Below are positions 36,039 through 52,765 of a DNA stretch of 64,000 bases, in pieces. Where the stretch lies: assembly GCA_015061625.1 (NCBI GenBank), contig SUWG01000012.1, forward strand, positions 1-64,000, in the 5' to 3' direction. The stretch comes from Lentisphaerota bacterium (lineage in GTDB: Bacteria; Verrucomicrobiota; Lentisphaeria; Victivallales; Victivallaceae). Every line of letters starts with the position of its first letter. Within the stretch, counting starts at the first letter, position 1. Both the position numbers and the translations under genes were made by a program. The notes beneath the pieces are model-generated. The model ran no database searches, was not told where the DNA came from, and worked only from the letters and a program-made list of their open reading frames with translations.

Positions 36039-36308
36039 ATGGACAAAGCTGTCAAACAGGAAATCATCAAGAAATATGCCCGTAAAGAGGGTGACACCGG
36101 ATCCCCGGAAGTGCAGATCGCTCTGTTGAGCAACCGCATTTCTGCTCTGACCGAGCATCTGCGTGCCAACAAAAAAGACCACAGCACCCGTCGCGGTCTG
36201 CTGGCGATGGTCGCTTTGCGGAAAAAACTTTTGACCTATCTGGCCCGCGAAAACCGCGCCAGATACATCTCGTTGACTGACGAGCTCGGCATCCGCCGCG
36301 CCAAATAA
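36039..36308 (+). CDS. rpsO: Ribosomal protein S15
   Basis: An 89-residue small-subunit protein. Family segments visible: [39 protein letters not shown] and [31 protein letters not shown]. The length is exactly that of bacterial S15. Confidence 0.98.
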   Translation: MDKAVKQEIIKKYARKEGDTGSPEVQIALLSNRISALTEHLRANKKDHSTRRGLLAMVALRKKLLTYLARENRARYISLTDELGIRRAK

Positions 36309-36366
36309 TCACAGTCACGATTATATACAGTCTCTGGTGGTGCAGACTTAAAACGCACCCCGAAGC

Positions 36367-36456
<90 letters not shown>

Positions 36457-36473
36457 TTTTTGTGCTTATTTCA

Positions 36474-36505
36474 CCTCAAATGGTACCGTTTAGTACCGTT
36501 TGAGG
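36474..36505 (+). terminator. Terminator-like hairpin after tRNA-Ser
   Basis: Arms around CCTCAAATGGTAC / GTACCGTTTGAGG with one mismatch and a 6-base loop, followed by TTTTC. It ends the tRNA transcript or is part of the attachment region. The rest of 36506-36724 contains a second near-palindrome (GTTGGCTACT / AGTAACCAAC, 36627-36651) and the integrase promoter. Confidence 0.6.
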
Positions 36506-36586
36506 TTTTCATCTTGTAAAAACAGACCATTTCCAGCTATATCCGGGAATAGATAGAGGTCATTACAAAAGTCAATTAAAAAGTGA

Positions 36587-36615
36587 TTGAACTCTTATCG
36601 TTGATGAGATAAAAT
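36587..36615 (+). promoter_or_regulatory. Probable integrase promoter
   Basis: TTGAAC (36587-36592), 17 bp, TAAAAT (36610-36615). The near-palindrome GTTGGCTACT/AGTAACCAAC just downstream could be a repressor or arm-type site. Confidence 0.4.
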
Positions 36616-36724
36616 CGGTAGTTTGAGTTGGCTACTGAATAAGTAACCAACGAAAACGTCCCGGTTTTAGATCACAACGGGAATATTCAAGGATTTTTAA
36701 GAACTTTTGGAAGGACCTCAATAT

Positions 36725-38047
36725 ATGGAAAACGATATGGCTCTCCAAAAAATCAAACTCAAGATCGGTACCGTCTATCAGAAAGAACCCAACGGGATCT
36801 ATTACTTCCGCTATCAGGTCAATGGAGCAAGAAAAGCAATCAGCTTGAAAACCCGCAACAAACAGCAGGCAATCAAAGAAGCAGAAAAGTATGTACCGCT
36901 TCTGCAAGCAACCTCATCTGAAGTTATTGCAGCCCATGTTCAACATGCCCGCAATTTGGCAACCCCGGAAAAGAATTTGCTTCTTTATCAGGCTTGGGAA
37001 GAGTATGAGAAAAGTCCAGACCGGGCAACTCCTGATACTGTCAGCGAGGCATTGGCTTACAAATCCACTTTTGCAGAATTTGTGGAATGGGTCAATGATC
37101 CGCAAGCTACACTACGGGATATTACAGAAACAACAGCGATGCAGTATGCCGATTATATGCGACAGCAGAATATTGCTGTTTCAACTCACAACCGCAAACT
37201 GAAACGCATCCGCAAAGTATTCAAGGTACTGCAAGAATACTGTTCTGAAAACAATCCTTTCCAATCTGCTGTGCTTTACCGCAAAGAACGAGAAGAACGG
37301 GAGCAGGATGTTCATCGCCTCTCTTTTACCAGAGAGCAGGAACAACAGTTGCGGAATGTGCTTGCCGATGATCATTACAAGGTTTTGAACAAACCGGAAG
37401 TACGGGTAATTTACTATCTTGGAATGTTTACCGGACAGCGCATGAAGGACTGTGTTTTACTGCGCTGGAGCAAAATCAATTTGAAAATAAACCGTATCTG
37501 GGTTAAGCAGTTCAAAACCGGCAAAGAGGTTACTATCCCCATTGCTCCCGCTTTACGGGAAGTATTGCTTGAGGCTCTGGAATGGAAAAAAAGCGATCTG
37601 GATTATGTTTGTCCCAATGTCGCAATGCGTTACAATAAAACCAATGCACTTGGTAAAAACGTGGGCAATAATCTGGTAAATATTGATATGCTGCGGGTAA
37701 TCCGTTGGATTGGACTTGAACCATCTGTCAATGTCCCCGGAAGAGACAAGAAAGTTACTGTTTACGGCTTTCACTCCCTGCGGCATTCTTTCGCCTCATA
37801 TTGTGCAGAAGCCGGTGTACCACAGGCTACGGTGGTTTCTATCCTCGGAGCTGACTCCGAGATCGTTACAAAATACTATACCCATGTGGGAGATGAAGCT
37901 CAAAAACAGGCTATTGCAGCAGTTTCAGGCGTAAGTTTATCAACACCGGCACAAAACAAAATAGATGAAGCGTTGGCTCTTATCAACAATTCAACCGCTT
38001 CAAGCGTTGAAATTTTATCTCAAGTAAAAGCGATCTTGGAAAAATAA
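36725..38047 (+). CDS. Tyrosine recombinase / integrase
   Basis: A 440-residue site-specific recombinase. The N-terminus has an AP2-like arm-binding segment (NGIYYFRYQVNGARKAISLK), the middle is a SAM-like core-binding domain (FAEFVEWVNDPQATLRDI), and the catalytic domain shows GMFTGQRMKDCVLLRW (Arg), GFHSLRHSFASYCAEAG (His-x-x-Arg and second His) and KYYTHV (nucleophilic Tyr). GGAAGGA lies upstream of the ATG at 36725. Its place just after tRNA-Ser and on the same strand is typical for integrases that target tRNA 3' ends. Confidence 0.93.
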   Translation: MENDMALQKIKLKIGTVYQKEPNGIYYFRYQVNGARKAISLKTRNKQQAIKEAEKYVPLLQATSSEVIAAHVQHARNLATPEKNLLLYQAWEEYEKSPDRATPDTVSEALAYKSTFAEFVEWVNDPQATLRDITETTAMQYADYMRQQNIAVSTHNRKLKRIRKVFKVLQEYCSENNPFQSAVLYRKEREEREQDVHRLSFTREQEQQLRNVLADDHYKVLNKPEVRVIYYLGMFTGQRMKDCVLLRWSKINLKINRIWVKQFKTGKEVTIPIAPALREVLLEALEWKKSDLDYVCPNVAMRYNKTNALGKNVGNNLVNIDMLRVIRWIGLEPSVNVPGRDKKVTVYGFHSLRHSFASYCAEAGVPQATVVSILGADSEIVTKYYTHVGDEAQKQAIAAVSGVSLSTPAQNKIDEALALINNSTASSVEILSQVKAILEK

Positions 38048-38050
38048 TGC

Positions 38051-38067
38051 AAAAATCCCGGGACTCC
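38051..38067 (+). terminator. Left arm of a terminator split by the IS element
   Basis: AAAAATCCCGGGACTCC pairs with GGAATCCCGGGATTTTT at 39381-39397 with one mismatch. Before insertion the two arms were separated only by about 10 bases, forming a terminator shared by the convergent integrase and helicase genes. Confidence 0.75.
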
Positions 38068-38105
38068 GCATTGTGATGTGACCCCAAAAATTTGGACGGG
38101 TTAAA

Positions 38106-38900
38106 CTACATGGAATGGGTTCGGAATTGAACCGGAATCATTCCTTTTAATTTTAAAGATACTCTCTCGTTGTTAAAATAGCAAATATACTCTTCAAGTT
38201 TTTGCTGAAAATCTTCAACAGAACTAAAGGTTTCACCGATAAACATTTCTGTTTTCAGCCTGCCGAAAAAGTTTTCCATAACGCTGTTATCCAAACAATT
38301 TCCTTTTCTGGACATGCTTTGAGTGATATTATGCTCTTTCAGCATAGACTGATATTCCCGCATTTGGTACTGCCATCCCTGGTCAGAATGCATCAATGGT
38401 GTTGCATCTTCCGGCAGCTTTTCAAACAACCGCTTCAGCATTGTTCTTGTTTGAGCAAATGAAGGACTTCTGCTGACAGCATGAGCCACTATTTCTCGAT
38501 TGAACAAATCCATAACCGGAGACAGATAAATCTTTTCATTGCAAACATGAAACTCGGTTACATCAGTAACCAGTTTCTCAAATGGCTTTTGAGCTTCAAA
38601 TTGTCGGTTCAATGTGTTGGCAGCGACCTTGCCGACCTCTCCTTTGTAGGAGCGATATTTGTGGCGTCTCTGTTTCCCTCGCAATCCCAATGAAGCCATC
38701 AACCTTTGCGTTGTTTTATGATTCAATTCTATTCCCTGTTGCCGAAGTATAACATGAACTCGTCTATACCCATAACGCCCCTTGTTATGTTCAAATATCT
38801 TTTTGATCCGTTCTTTTACTTCGCTGTATTTGTCTGTTTTTTTCAACCGCTTAAGCTGATAATAATACGTGCTGCGGGACATTTTGCCAAGAGCAAGCAA
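38106..38900 (-). CDS. IS3-family transposase, OrfB (DDE integrase domain)
   Basis: A 264-residue product counted from the first Met; in the active enzyme it is probably fused to OrfA by frameshift. It has the HTH_21-like segment KGRYGYRRVHVILRQQG and a retroviral-integrase-type catalytic core: first Asp in VTDVTEF, second in MHSDQGWQY, and Glu in CLDNSVMENFFGRLKTE. The frame is open further upstream through SELRHKYPLSKLL into the orfA overlap. Confidence 0.93.
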   Translation of the reverse strand: MLALGKMSRSTYYYQLKRLKKTDKYSEVKERIKKIFEHNKGRYGYRRVHVILRQQGIELNHKTTQRLMASLGLRGKQRRHKYRSYKGEVGKVAANTLNRQFEAQKPFEKLVTDVTEFHVCNEKIYLSPVMDLFNREIVAHAVSRSPSFAQTRTMLKRLFEKLPEDATPLMHSDQGWQYQMREYQSMLKEHNITQSMSRKGNCLDNSVMENFFGRLKTEMFIGETFSSVEDFQQKLEEYICYFNNERVSLKLKGMIPVQFRTHSM

Positions 38901-38935
38901 TTTAGATAAGGGATATTTGTGCCTCAGTTCTGAGA

Positions 38936-39328
38936 TTATTTCTGCTTGTTCTTTCTTGCTCGCTCGTTGGCAAGAACTAAGGCACTCAATTTTTTTATGT
39001 ACTCAATCTCCATCCGGAGTTGTTGATTTTCTTCGATCAAATCTCTTTCCACATCTGGTGGCAAGGGAACTTTGGGAGGTCGTCCTTTTTTGCCGCCTTT
39101 AGCTCGTCCACGTTTTTCTTCCATAAAACCCTTCTCGCCTTCTTCAAGATAAATACGTTCCCATAATTTTAATGTTTTTAAATTATTATGAGCTTCTACA
39201 GAGTTTTTTACATCCCAATACTTATAGACGGTTTCATTGTATCCAAGATGATTAGTCCGCATATCTAATATAGCACGTATTTTGAATTCTGCACTATACC
39301 GACGGTTTGTTCTGTGTTCTTTCTTCAT
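38936..39328 (-). CDS. IS3-family transposase, OrfA (helix-turn-helix)
   Basis: A 130-residue DNA-binding subunit. The N-terminal HTH (RRYSAEFKIRAILDMRTN) recognises the IS ends. A charged middle (KRGRAKGGKKGRPPKV) and a leucine-zipper-like C-terminus (LIEENQQLRMEIEYIKKLSALV) follow. orfB lies in the -1 frame and is open upstream into the orfA end, so a programmed frameshift near the A-rich stretch at about 38940-38960 is expected. Confidence 0.9.
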   Translation of the reverse strand: MKKEHRTNRRYSAEFKIRAILDMRTNHLGYNETVYKYWDVKNSVEAHNNLKTLKLWERIYLEEGEKGFMEEKRGRAKGGKKGRPPKVPLPPDVERDLIEENQQLRMEIEYIKKLSALVLANERARKNKQK

Positions 39329-39380
39329 AAAAAATGCACCTCAAAGGTTGTGTCCAACTTTTGGGGTACACTTCATTGTT

Positions 39381-39397
39381 GGAATCCCGGGATTTTT
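39381..39397 (-). terminator. Right arm of the IS-split terminator
   Basis: GGAATCCCGGGATTTTT, partner of 38051-38067. It lies nine bases after the stop of the helicase-like gene, whose terminator is probably now disabled or replaced. Confidence 0.75.
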
Positions 39398-39405
39398 CAT
39401 GAAAT

Positions 39406-41781
39406 TTATTTTTTCTCTTTTGCTTTCTTCAACCGTTCTGAAAACGCACTTTTCTGCAATCCGACCATCTGGCAAATCGCCTCCCTGTCAAATTTGCATT
39501 TTTTATAGTCCTCAACGATCTGCAGCAATTCCAGATTCCCATCAATATTGTCAACAATATACCATTGCTGTTTATCAGAATCGAATTTTATCTTAAATGG
39601 CTTTCTTTGTTCTGTCCCCATAACTTCCCGAGGATTTTCATACTTTAAAATACGGGACTGTTCAGAAACATCACCTTCCGGTCCTGTTTCATCAAAACTC
39701 AAATTCAATGTCATGTAAAACGAATCCATTTTGCTTTTGAAGCCGCGTACTTCATTCTCTGAATTTGCATGATGTACAATCAAAATGGCAATATGCATAT
39801 CCCGTAATTTATTTATCAGAGCTTTAAAATTTGCGGGAGTCTGGGGACCTTCATTTCTGACAAATGCGGTATAGGTATCTATTACCAATAAGTCTACCGC
39901 CTTACCCGGAGTTCCCTGATTCTGCTTGGCATTCTCGATCATATCAAGAAGTTTCTGATGATTTTCCAATGCTGAAAAATCAATATTTAACATGGAACAG
40001 TCTTCCATTATCAGATTACTTCTGCACTCCTGCTCTTTGCCTGTGGGGAAATATCCCTCCTGAAATGAACTTTTTTTACTTTTCATCTCACCTTTATTTT
40101 CAAAATCCAAGTACAGCACTTTGTGAATTTTTTCAGGCACAGCCCACCATTTTTCCTTGAATAACGGAACAGGTCTGCTTGAATGCCCTGCGGCGACCAC
40201 TCGGGCAGCTATACTGTAAGCAAGATTACTTTTTCCGGCTTTGAATTCTGCGTAAAGCATGGAAACTTCACCCCGAACTAAAAGCGGCCGCATGACATAA
40301 TCTATCGGTTTTAGCTTGGAGGATTTTTCTTCCATAACCCGCTTTTCTTCCGGAGGAACATCCTGTTTCTGCCACCAGTTATCCGGTAATTCGTTTACTT
40401 TGGCTTCTGCTTTCCGGAAAAACGCATCTATTTCATCTTCATATTCCAATATCACCCCGGCTGCAGGATTTATTTGCGGAGAATATTCCTGATACATTTT
40501 CAATATATCATCAACGTTATCAAATCCACGCATCCGCTGTTTGGAATATTGGATCGGCATAACCAGAAGCTTGGATTCCAATTCGATATTTTCTGACAGA
40601 AATTCGGTTAACTCCTGTGCTTTTAATGCGGCCGTTTCAAGTGTGATCCCGGAGTGATTTGATACCAGCACAAACAACTCTTTATCCTGAAGCGGACTCC
40701 AATCAACTTGATCGTATTTTCCCGGAGAACAGATAAAACTGGTAAAAATGATTTCCCGGGATTCGACAGCACGCTGATTGGTGTCTGCCAATTCAATGCT
40801 GTCACACAAAATCACTGTTCTGCATTCGGGTTTCAGGAGCAGATCCAAGTTATAAAGCGGTGTTTTATCTTCCGGATAAGGGACGCAGAAAATTTGGCTT
40901 TTATGAAAATTATTACGAATCCATGTCGTCAGCGGCAGAAGAATCTTGCATTGTGTTTCCGGATCATAGACCTTTATCACATTCATAATTGTTTCTCCGT
41001 ATTCATTATGAAACGGAAAAACCTGACAATACCAGTTGTCGTAATAACGATTGCTCAATGCGAAACTATCCTGATCAGCATGCTGACAAGGGATCAAAAA
41101 TTGGAAAGTAAATTGTTCCAACCGTACATCCGTCCACCCTTCATGTTTTTCTTCTCGCTGCAACTCATCAGTACCCCAAATGTAATCAGGATACATACCG
41201 CGCGTTTTTACTTTCCCGAAGGGAACCGGCGCAACGCCCCAGTAACGGCATATTTGTTCCGGTGTACTGTAAGGAGTCAAGTCTTTGCAAATAGAATACA
41301 ATGTCGGATATTTTTCGTAAAAAGCTTGTTTTATCTTATCGCAAAGATTTATTAAAAGCTGCTCATCTTTTTTCTGATCCCAAATCATTGGAAGCGGCTC
41401 ATACTTTACCGAACATTGCGGAATTTCTCTCTTTGCATAATCAGCGGTATGAGACATTACCGGTCCCCAATATTTACCGGAATAATTTAACTTGCCGGTT
41501 TCAAAAGTACTGCAAGTTAAATAAGCCATTGTTCCGTTGTATGAATCTATTTCATGTTGAATTGTTATTGCTTCAGGCAACTGATAATTTTTATTTGTAA
41601 ACGATTTTACAGCGTTTCTCACAAATGCGGGAAAACGTTCACTGGCACAGTTTGCTTCAAGCAGCAATGTTGCCCGTGCTTCCAAACAGATTTCATCACG
41701 GCGGAATTGATATTCCGGAATATCATCGATCCAGCGGAAGTTCTGAAAAATCTTCTCCAATTCTTCGTAAATGTTATCCAT
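39406..41781 (-). CDS. RepA/AAA_25-type ATPase, putative primase-helicase of the element
   Basis: A 791-residue protein. The C-terminal third is a RecA-fold ATPase of the RepA kind: KSNL-type P-loop SMLYAEFKAGKSNLAYSI (the first Gly replaced), VLYLDFENKG, Walker B VDLLVIDTYTAF, and AILIVHHANSENEVRG. The very C-terminus is a small helical, HTH-like region (REAICQMVGLQKSAFSERLK). The N-terminal half contains a possible Toprim-like segment (CRTVILCDSIELAD) but is poorly conserved. A replication or mobilisation helicase of the integrated element is inferred. The start at 41781 has GGAGGAG upstream. It is only 30 bases after the phosphoesterase fusion gene on the same strand. Confidence 0.65.
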   Translation of the reverse strand: MDNIYEELEKIFQNFRWIDDIPEYQFRRDEICLEARATLLLEANCASERFPAFVRNAVKSFTNKNYQLPEAITIQHEIDSYNGTMAYLTCSTFETGKLNYSGKYWGPVMSHTADYAKREIPQCSVKYEPLPMIWDQKKDEQLLINLCDKIKQAFYEKYPTLYSICKDLTPYSTPEQICRYWGVAPVPFGKVKTRGMYPDYIWGTDELQREEKHEGWTDVRLEQFTFQFLIPCQHADQDSFALSNRYYDNWYCQVFPFHNEYGETIMNVIKVYDPETQCKILLPLTTWIRNNFHKSQIFCVPYPEDKTPLYNLDLLLKPECRTVILCDSIELADTNQRAVESREIIFTSFICSPGKYDQVDWSPLQDKELFVLVSNHSGITLETAALKAQELTEFLSENIELESKLLVMPIQYSKQRMRGFDNVDDILKMYQEYSPQINPAAGVILEYEDEIDAFFRKAEAKVNELPDNWWQKQDVPPEEKRVMEEKSSKLKPIDYVMRPLLVRGEVSMLYAEFKAGKSNLAYSIAARVVAAGHSSRPVPLFKEKWWAVPEKIHKVLYLDFENKGEMKSKKSSFQEGYFPTGKEQECRSNLIMEDCSMLNIDFSALENHQKLLDMIENAKQNQGTPGKAVDLLVIDTYTAFVRNEGPQTPANFKALINKLRDMHIAILIVHHANSENEVRGFKSKMDSFYMTLNLSFDETGPEGDVSEQSRILKYENPREVMGTEQRKPFKIKFDSDKQQWYIVDNIDGNLELLQIVEDYKKCKFDREAICQMVGLQKSAFSERLKKAKEKK

Positions 41782-41811
41782 AGTCTCCTCCATCGTATTA
41801 AAACACTGACT

Positions 41812-43281
41812 TCATTGAACCTCTAGTAAAACATCTTCATAGTTGGTATTTATACCGCATTTTTTCAAAAAATCCAGATGAAGAGCAAAGTCCCCTATTT
41901 CATACAAATTATGAGCGTCACTGCCTAATGTAATTCTGACACCTGCATTGATTGCCATCTTGAAAAATTCAATCGGCGGCTCATTTGTATGAAAATTGAT
42001 CTCAACAGCTGTTCCACTTTCTTTAAGCATTTTTACCAGTGGTTCAAAACATCCTGCCGGTATCTCAATTCCAGCTCTGCGAAAAATACGGAATGGGTGT
42101 GCTAATGATAAACACCCATTCTTTAATATTGCTTGACAATGTAACAAAAAATACTCTTTTAATTTCTGCGAAGTCAGTTTTTCTTTGAGAGCGAGAGGGC
42201 GCATTTCATGAATTGCCCCGATAATAATCCCTGCTCGCTGCAGATCTCGCGGGTGAGCCAGCCATGTACCATCAAAACGGATATCTGCTTCCAAACCGAT
42301 ACGCTCTGGGGGCATATTGCCAGAAAGCATCTCTTTAAAATATTGATTCCCGCGCCAATTTTCTGTTTGAAAATCTGTTTGCTGATACTGAGCTGCATGG
42401 TATTGGTTCCTTGCACACAGCAAATGTCCAGAGTGTTCTGTTAACATGAAAGACTTTAACCCGAAAATATTGGCAAAATATTGAGTTTTTTCCAAAGATA
42501 TGTTTTCATTGCAATAGGCAAAATGAGTATGAATATGAGTGTCTGTTAAATTGAGACGTTTGTCCATACGTAACGCATTTGTATACCATTGCATTTTTCC
42601 GGTTATCACATCAATATCAACATATGAAATATTAAACGGTTCTTCACAGAGTGCCGGTGCTGCAAAATAGGTAACTCCATTGACCGCACGATAAGGCTTG
42701 AACCCCTCATGATGGTGTCCTGAAATCGATAGAAGAACGCCATTAGCAGCTTCGGCGGCATTGATTTCTGCCGAGTTTGTATAATTGTAAAGACAATCAG
42801 CAGTTCCTGGCGGATAGCATGGCGTATGCTGCAAGGTGATAATATGTCCGGCAAATCCTCTTCGTGCTTCGGCAATAAGATCAATGTCATTCTGTGCCCG
42901 CCAAGCATTGTATCCGGGGCATTCTTTGTCTGACGGATTGATTACAAAACGCAGGCCGCCAAAGTCAACAATACGCTCCGGCTGCGGAAAATATTTATAA
43001 AATTCTTCTGCCGGAGCATCATGATTGCCGGGAATTACAATAAATGGCGAATGTAGTCTTTTGAGACATTCTGCGATCACCAGCATATCGTGATGACCAT
43101 ATTCCAAATCACCACGGTTGACCAGATCTCCGGCAATAATGGTTAAATCAGGACGAACAAGTCGATTCAGACGCTCAATTGCACGTCGAAAAAGAATATC
43201 GGCTATGCCGGTCTCCCGAGCTCCGCAAGTTTTCTTTTCAATACTGCTGTAATGAATATCCGTCAAAACTGCGATTCTCAT
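41812..43281 (-). CDS. Metallophosphoesterase fused to a PHP phosphoesterase domain
   Basis: A 489-residue two-domain hydrolase. Residues 1-230 are a calcineurin-like metallophosphoesterase: VLTDIHYSS, TIIAGDLVNRGD, VIPGNHD, ITLQHTPCYPPG and SGHHHEGFKP. Residues 243-489 are a PHP domain: LTDTHIHTHFAYC, LTEHSGH, LSLAHPFR and ITLGSDAHN. Both metal sites look complete. The two phosphoester-hydrolase folds in one chain suggest consecutive removal of two phosphates, or hydrolysis of a cyclic phosphodiester followed by the monoester. No such substrate is known to me in a glycan operon. It is the last glycan-operon gene, 21 bases after the beta-galactosidase. Confidence 0.85.
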   Translation of the reverse strand: MRIAVLTDIHYSSIEKKTCGARETGIADILFRRAIERLNRLVRPDLTIIAGDLVNRGDLEYGHHDMLVIAECLKRLHSPFIVIPGNHDAPAEEFYKYFPQPERIVDFGGLRFVINPSDKECPGYNAWRAQNDIDLIAEARRGFAGHIITLQHTPCYPPGTADCLYNYTNSAEINAAEAANGVLLSISGHHHEGFKPYRAVNGVTYFAAPALCEEPFNISYVDIDVITGKMQWYTNALRMDKRLNLTDTHIHTHFAYCNENISLEKTQYFANIFGLKSFMLTEHSGHLLCARNQYHAAQYQQTDFQTENWRGNQYFKEMLSGNMPPERIGLEADIRFDGTWLAHPRDLQRAGIIIGAIHEMRPLALKEKLTSQKLKEYFLLHCQAILKNGCLSLAHPFRIFRRAGIEIPAGCFEPLVKMLKESGTAVEINFHTNEPPIEFFKMAINAGVRITLGSDAHNLYEIGDFALHLDFLKKCGINTNYEDVLLEVQ

Positions 43282-43302
43282 AAAATATGTCCTCTTTATA
43301 CG

Positions 43303-50512
<7,210 letters not shown>

Positions 50513-50529
50513 AAAATTCTCCATTTTCA

Positions 50530-51204
50530 TTACATTTTGTTACCGCTTAACGTCAGATACTTTGAGTTGGTTAACAATTTTTGTGCATTGGTCATGGTAG
50601 AAACATGACCATCAAGCCAAGTTATATTGGCCGCATCGTTATGACGATTTTGAATCCTGGTACCATCATTCACCGCATACCATCCGTCTACAGATGAACC
50701 GCTTTTCAGAGTTTCTGTAAAAGTCAATGCTTCAGTAGGACGCTGCACTCTGGTGAACTTGACAGGTTCTCCACCACCGCCCCATTTCGCTCCAAGCCCC
50801 CAGTTGCCGTAACCATAATGAGTGGTGGCAAACAGCCATGCTTCACGATTGGATTCCGCCTGTTCTTTTGCGAAATTACCACCAGCAAGCGATTCACATC
50901 TAAATGTCCCGATACCAACATATCCTGCTTTGTAAAAAGCATATCCCCAGTTCCACAACAATTCGTTGTTACTGATCATCTTATCCGGCATCATCCAGTC
51001 GTCATTATCAGACGTATACATTGAAATAGTTGTACCCAACTGCTTGAGATTGTTGGTGCAACTGGCACTACGGCCACGTTCTCGGGCTGAATTGAGGGCA
51101 GGCAGCAGAATTGCTGCGAGGATTGCGATTATCGCAATCACCACAAGCAATTCGATCAGAGTGAAGGAAAATTTATCATTTTGATGTTTCGCAGATTCTT
51201 TCAT
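50530..51204 (-). CDS. Prepilin-type N-terminal cleavage/methylation protein (DUF1559-like)
   Basis: A 224-residue type II pseudopilin-like protein. The prepilin cleavage site and hydrophobic stalk are [20 protein letters not shown] with the methylatable Phe first and Glu at +5. The C-terminus carries the DUF1559-type ending [12 protein letters not shown]. Large families of such proteins are a hallmark of Lentisphaerota and Planctomycetota, often beside sulfatases and glycosidases; their role is unknown. It sits between the ADP-ribosylglycohydrolase and the secreted glycosidase genes. RBS AAGGAG. Confidence 0.9.
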   Translation of the reverse strand: MKESAKHQNDKFSFTLIELLVVIAIIAILAAILLPALNSARERGRSASCTNNLKQLGTTISMYTSDNDDWMMPDKMISNNELLWNWGYAFYKAGYVGIGTFRCESLAGGNFAKEQAESNREAWLFATTHYGYGNWGLGAKWGGGGEPVKFTRVQRPTEALTFTETLKSGSSVDGWYAVNDGTRIQNRHNDAANITWLDGHVSTMTNAQKLLTNSKYLTLSGNKM

Positions 51205-51228
51205 TTTGTGTTCTCCTTTTGTTAGGGG

Positions 51229-52737
51229 TTATTTTATTAAACAGGAATCAAGAATCATGTGACAATAACGAGCTTCATCCAAATCAATATTTTTGCCGGC
51301 GAGGTTAGGAACAGCAGCAGAATCTTTTCGTCTGAAAGGTATTGTCAAGCGGATAGGGTAACTGCGGTCATCAGAAGTTATTTCAAGAGTAAGATAACTC
51401 ATTGAGGTATATATACTTTCAGGAGGTGTCACTTCGGTAGTAATCGAACTGCTGTGAAATTGAGCTGCCGCCACGCAAACCTCGGGCATGGTTGAACTCC
51501 AGTTTTCCGGTAAATCCCAACGGAATTTGATCATTGGCATGGAAGTTATTGGTGAATAAACCCATAAGCGGATCGGACAACTTTTTCCTGGCTCAATAAT
51601 AGGCGTATTGACATATTCTACCCCGACCGTCGCAAATCCGGCATCAAACTTCAATTCATAAGGAGAACGTTTCCAAATCTGTTCAGCGATTTCCTGACTT
51701 TGCAGATCATGAGATATTCTTCGCGGATAACTATCTGCAAGCCTTCTTTGCAAATTCATTATACGCATAGTCAGTTCAGTCACTGTTTGTGGAATGGGCA
51801 TTGGCAGATTAAAGCGATTGAGTGATTTTGTAATAATTCCATCTCCAATCGGAGTTAACCACTTTTCCGGAATATTTTTTGCTCCGTGGATTATTCCGAG
51901 AACTGCCCCTGCTGTTGCTGCCGTACAATCAGTATCATCACCGCAATTTACCGCTAGGCAGATACTTTTGCCAAAATCTCCTTTGCCATAAAGCAGTCCC
52001 AATACAGTAAATGCCAAATTTCCTGGAGCTTGGAACCAACCAAGATCGGCAGAATCTTCGATGACTTTTGCTCTGGCACTTTGCCAATCAAGTCCCTGTT
52101 CGAATGAATCGCATACCAAACGTATACTGCGGCTAACTCTTGAATTATCCGGGATTTTTGACAATGCGATATTGATCAGAGCCGGAATATCTTTTTCAAC
52201 GAAAGCAGCAGATTCCAAGGCAGCGGTGAACATTTCTGCATAAACACCTTCTCCTACATGGTCGCAACTAGCATCCAAATAGGCAAATTCGATCGCAGTA
52301 TCTGGATCTCCAGGGAAAAGACACGCCCATATCTCACTGCGGATCCATGCCCCATTGCTCCATTTCCAAATATCATTGTTCACTGAACCGGAAAGCGGCG
52401 GATAGAATCCTGCCTGACAATTCCAACGACAAACGGCATATTCATTCCACGGACCGATAATAGCGTTTATCCAATATTCGCCAAGCAAACGTGGAGTCAA
52501 ATTGTAAGGACCGTAATATTCAAGAAGCATAAGCCATGCCAACTGCAGATCAAGATCATCATTTGGCTCGGGATTGCCATTGAGATTTTTTTGTGTATAA
52601 AAAGAAATATCCAAAAGTTTTTGCTGACCTTCAAAAGGAGCCCCCAAGGTTCCACCTATATTTTTCCCAAGAAAACACCCTTGCACCGCATCACGCATTT
52701 GTTCCGGAGAAATTTCAACTTTTTTGTTTGTTTCCAT
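51229..52737 (-). CDS. ADP-ribosylglycohydrolase family protein with C-terminal beta domain
   Basis: A 502-residue protein. Residues 10-340 are the all-helical DraG/ARH fold: MRDAVQGCFLGKNIGGTLGA, PNDDLDLQLAWL and the metal-binding signature NCGDDTDCTAATAGAVLGII. Family members remove ADP-ribose from proteins or small molecules. The C-terminal 150 residues form a beta-rich extension of unknown role. Members of this family are recurrent in Lentisphaerota/Planctomycetota sugar clusters, where they may act on glycosides rather than ADP-ribose. The start at 52737 is set by AAGGA upstream. Confidence 0.85.
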   Translation of the reverse strand: METNKKVEISPEQMRDAVQGCFLGKNIGGTLGAPFEGQQKLLDISFYTQKNLNGNPEPNDDLDLQLAWLMLLEYYGPYNLTPRLLGEYWINAIIGPWNEYAVCRWNCQAGFYPPLSGSVNNDIWKWSNGAWIRSEIWACLFPGDPDTAIEFAYLDASCDHVGEGVYAEMFTAALESAAFVEKDIPALINIALSKIPDNSRVSRSIRLVCDSFEQGLDWQSARAKVIEDSADLGWFQAPGNLAFTVLGLLYGKGDFGKSICLAVNCGDDTDCTAATAGAVLGIIHGAKNIPEKWLTPIGDGIITKSLNRFNLPMPIPQTVTELTMRIMNLQRRLADSYPRRISHDLQSQEIAEQIWKRSPYELKFDAGFATVGVEYVNTPIIEPGKSCPIRLWVYSPITSMPMIKFRWDLPENWSSTMPEVCVAAAQFHSSSITTEVTPPESIYTSMSYLTLEITSDDRSYPIRLTIPFRRKDSAAVPNLAGKNIDLDEARYCHMILDSCLIK

Positions 52738-52765
52738 CGTAAATATTCCTTTGTTTTTACAAAAA

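Larger units (their letters stand above)
38074..39375 (-). mobile_element. IS3-family insertion sequence (IS150-like)
   Basis: A complete 1302-bp element. The ends are imperfect inverted repeats: TGATGTGACCCCAAAAATTTGGAC at the left and the complement of TGAAGTGTACCCCAAAAGTTGGAC at the right. It is flanked by a 3-bp direct repeat TTG (38071-38073 and 39376-39378). It carries orfA and orfB in the -1 frame arrangement of the family. Both open frames are intact, so it may be active. Confidence 0.9.
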
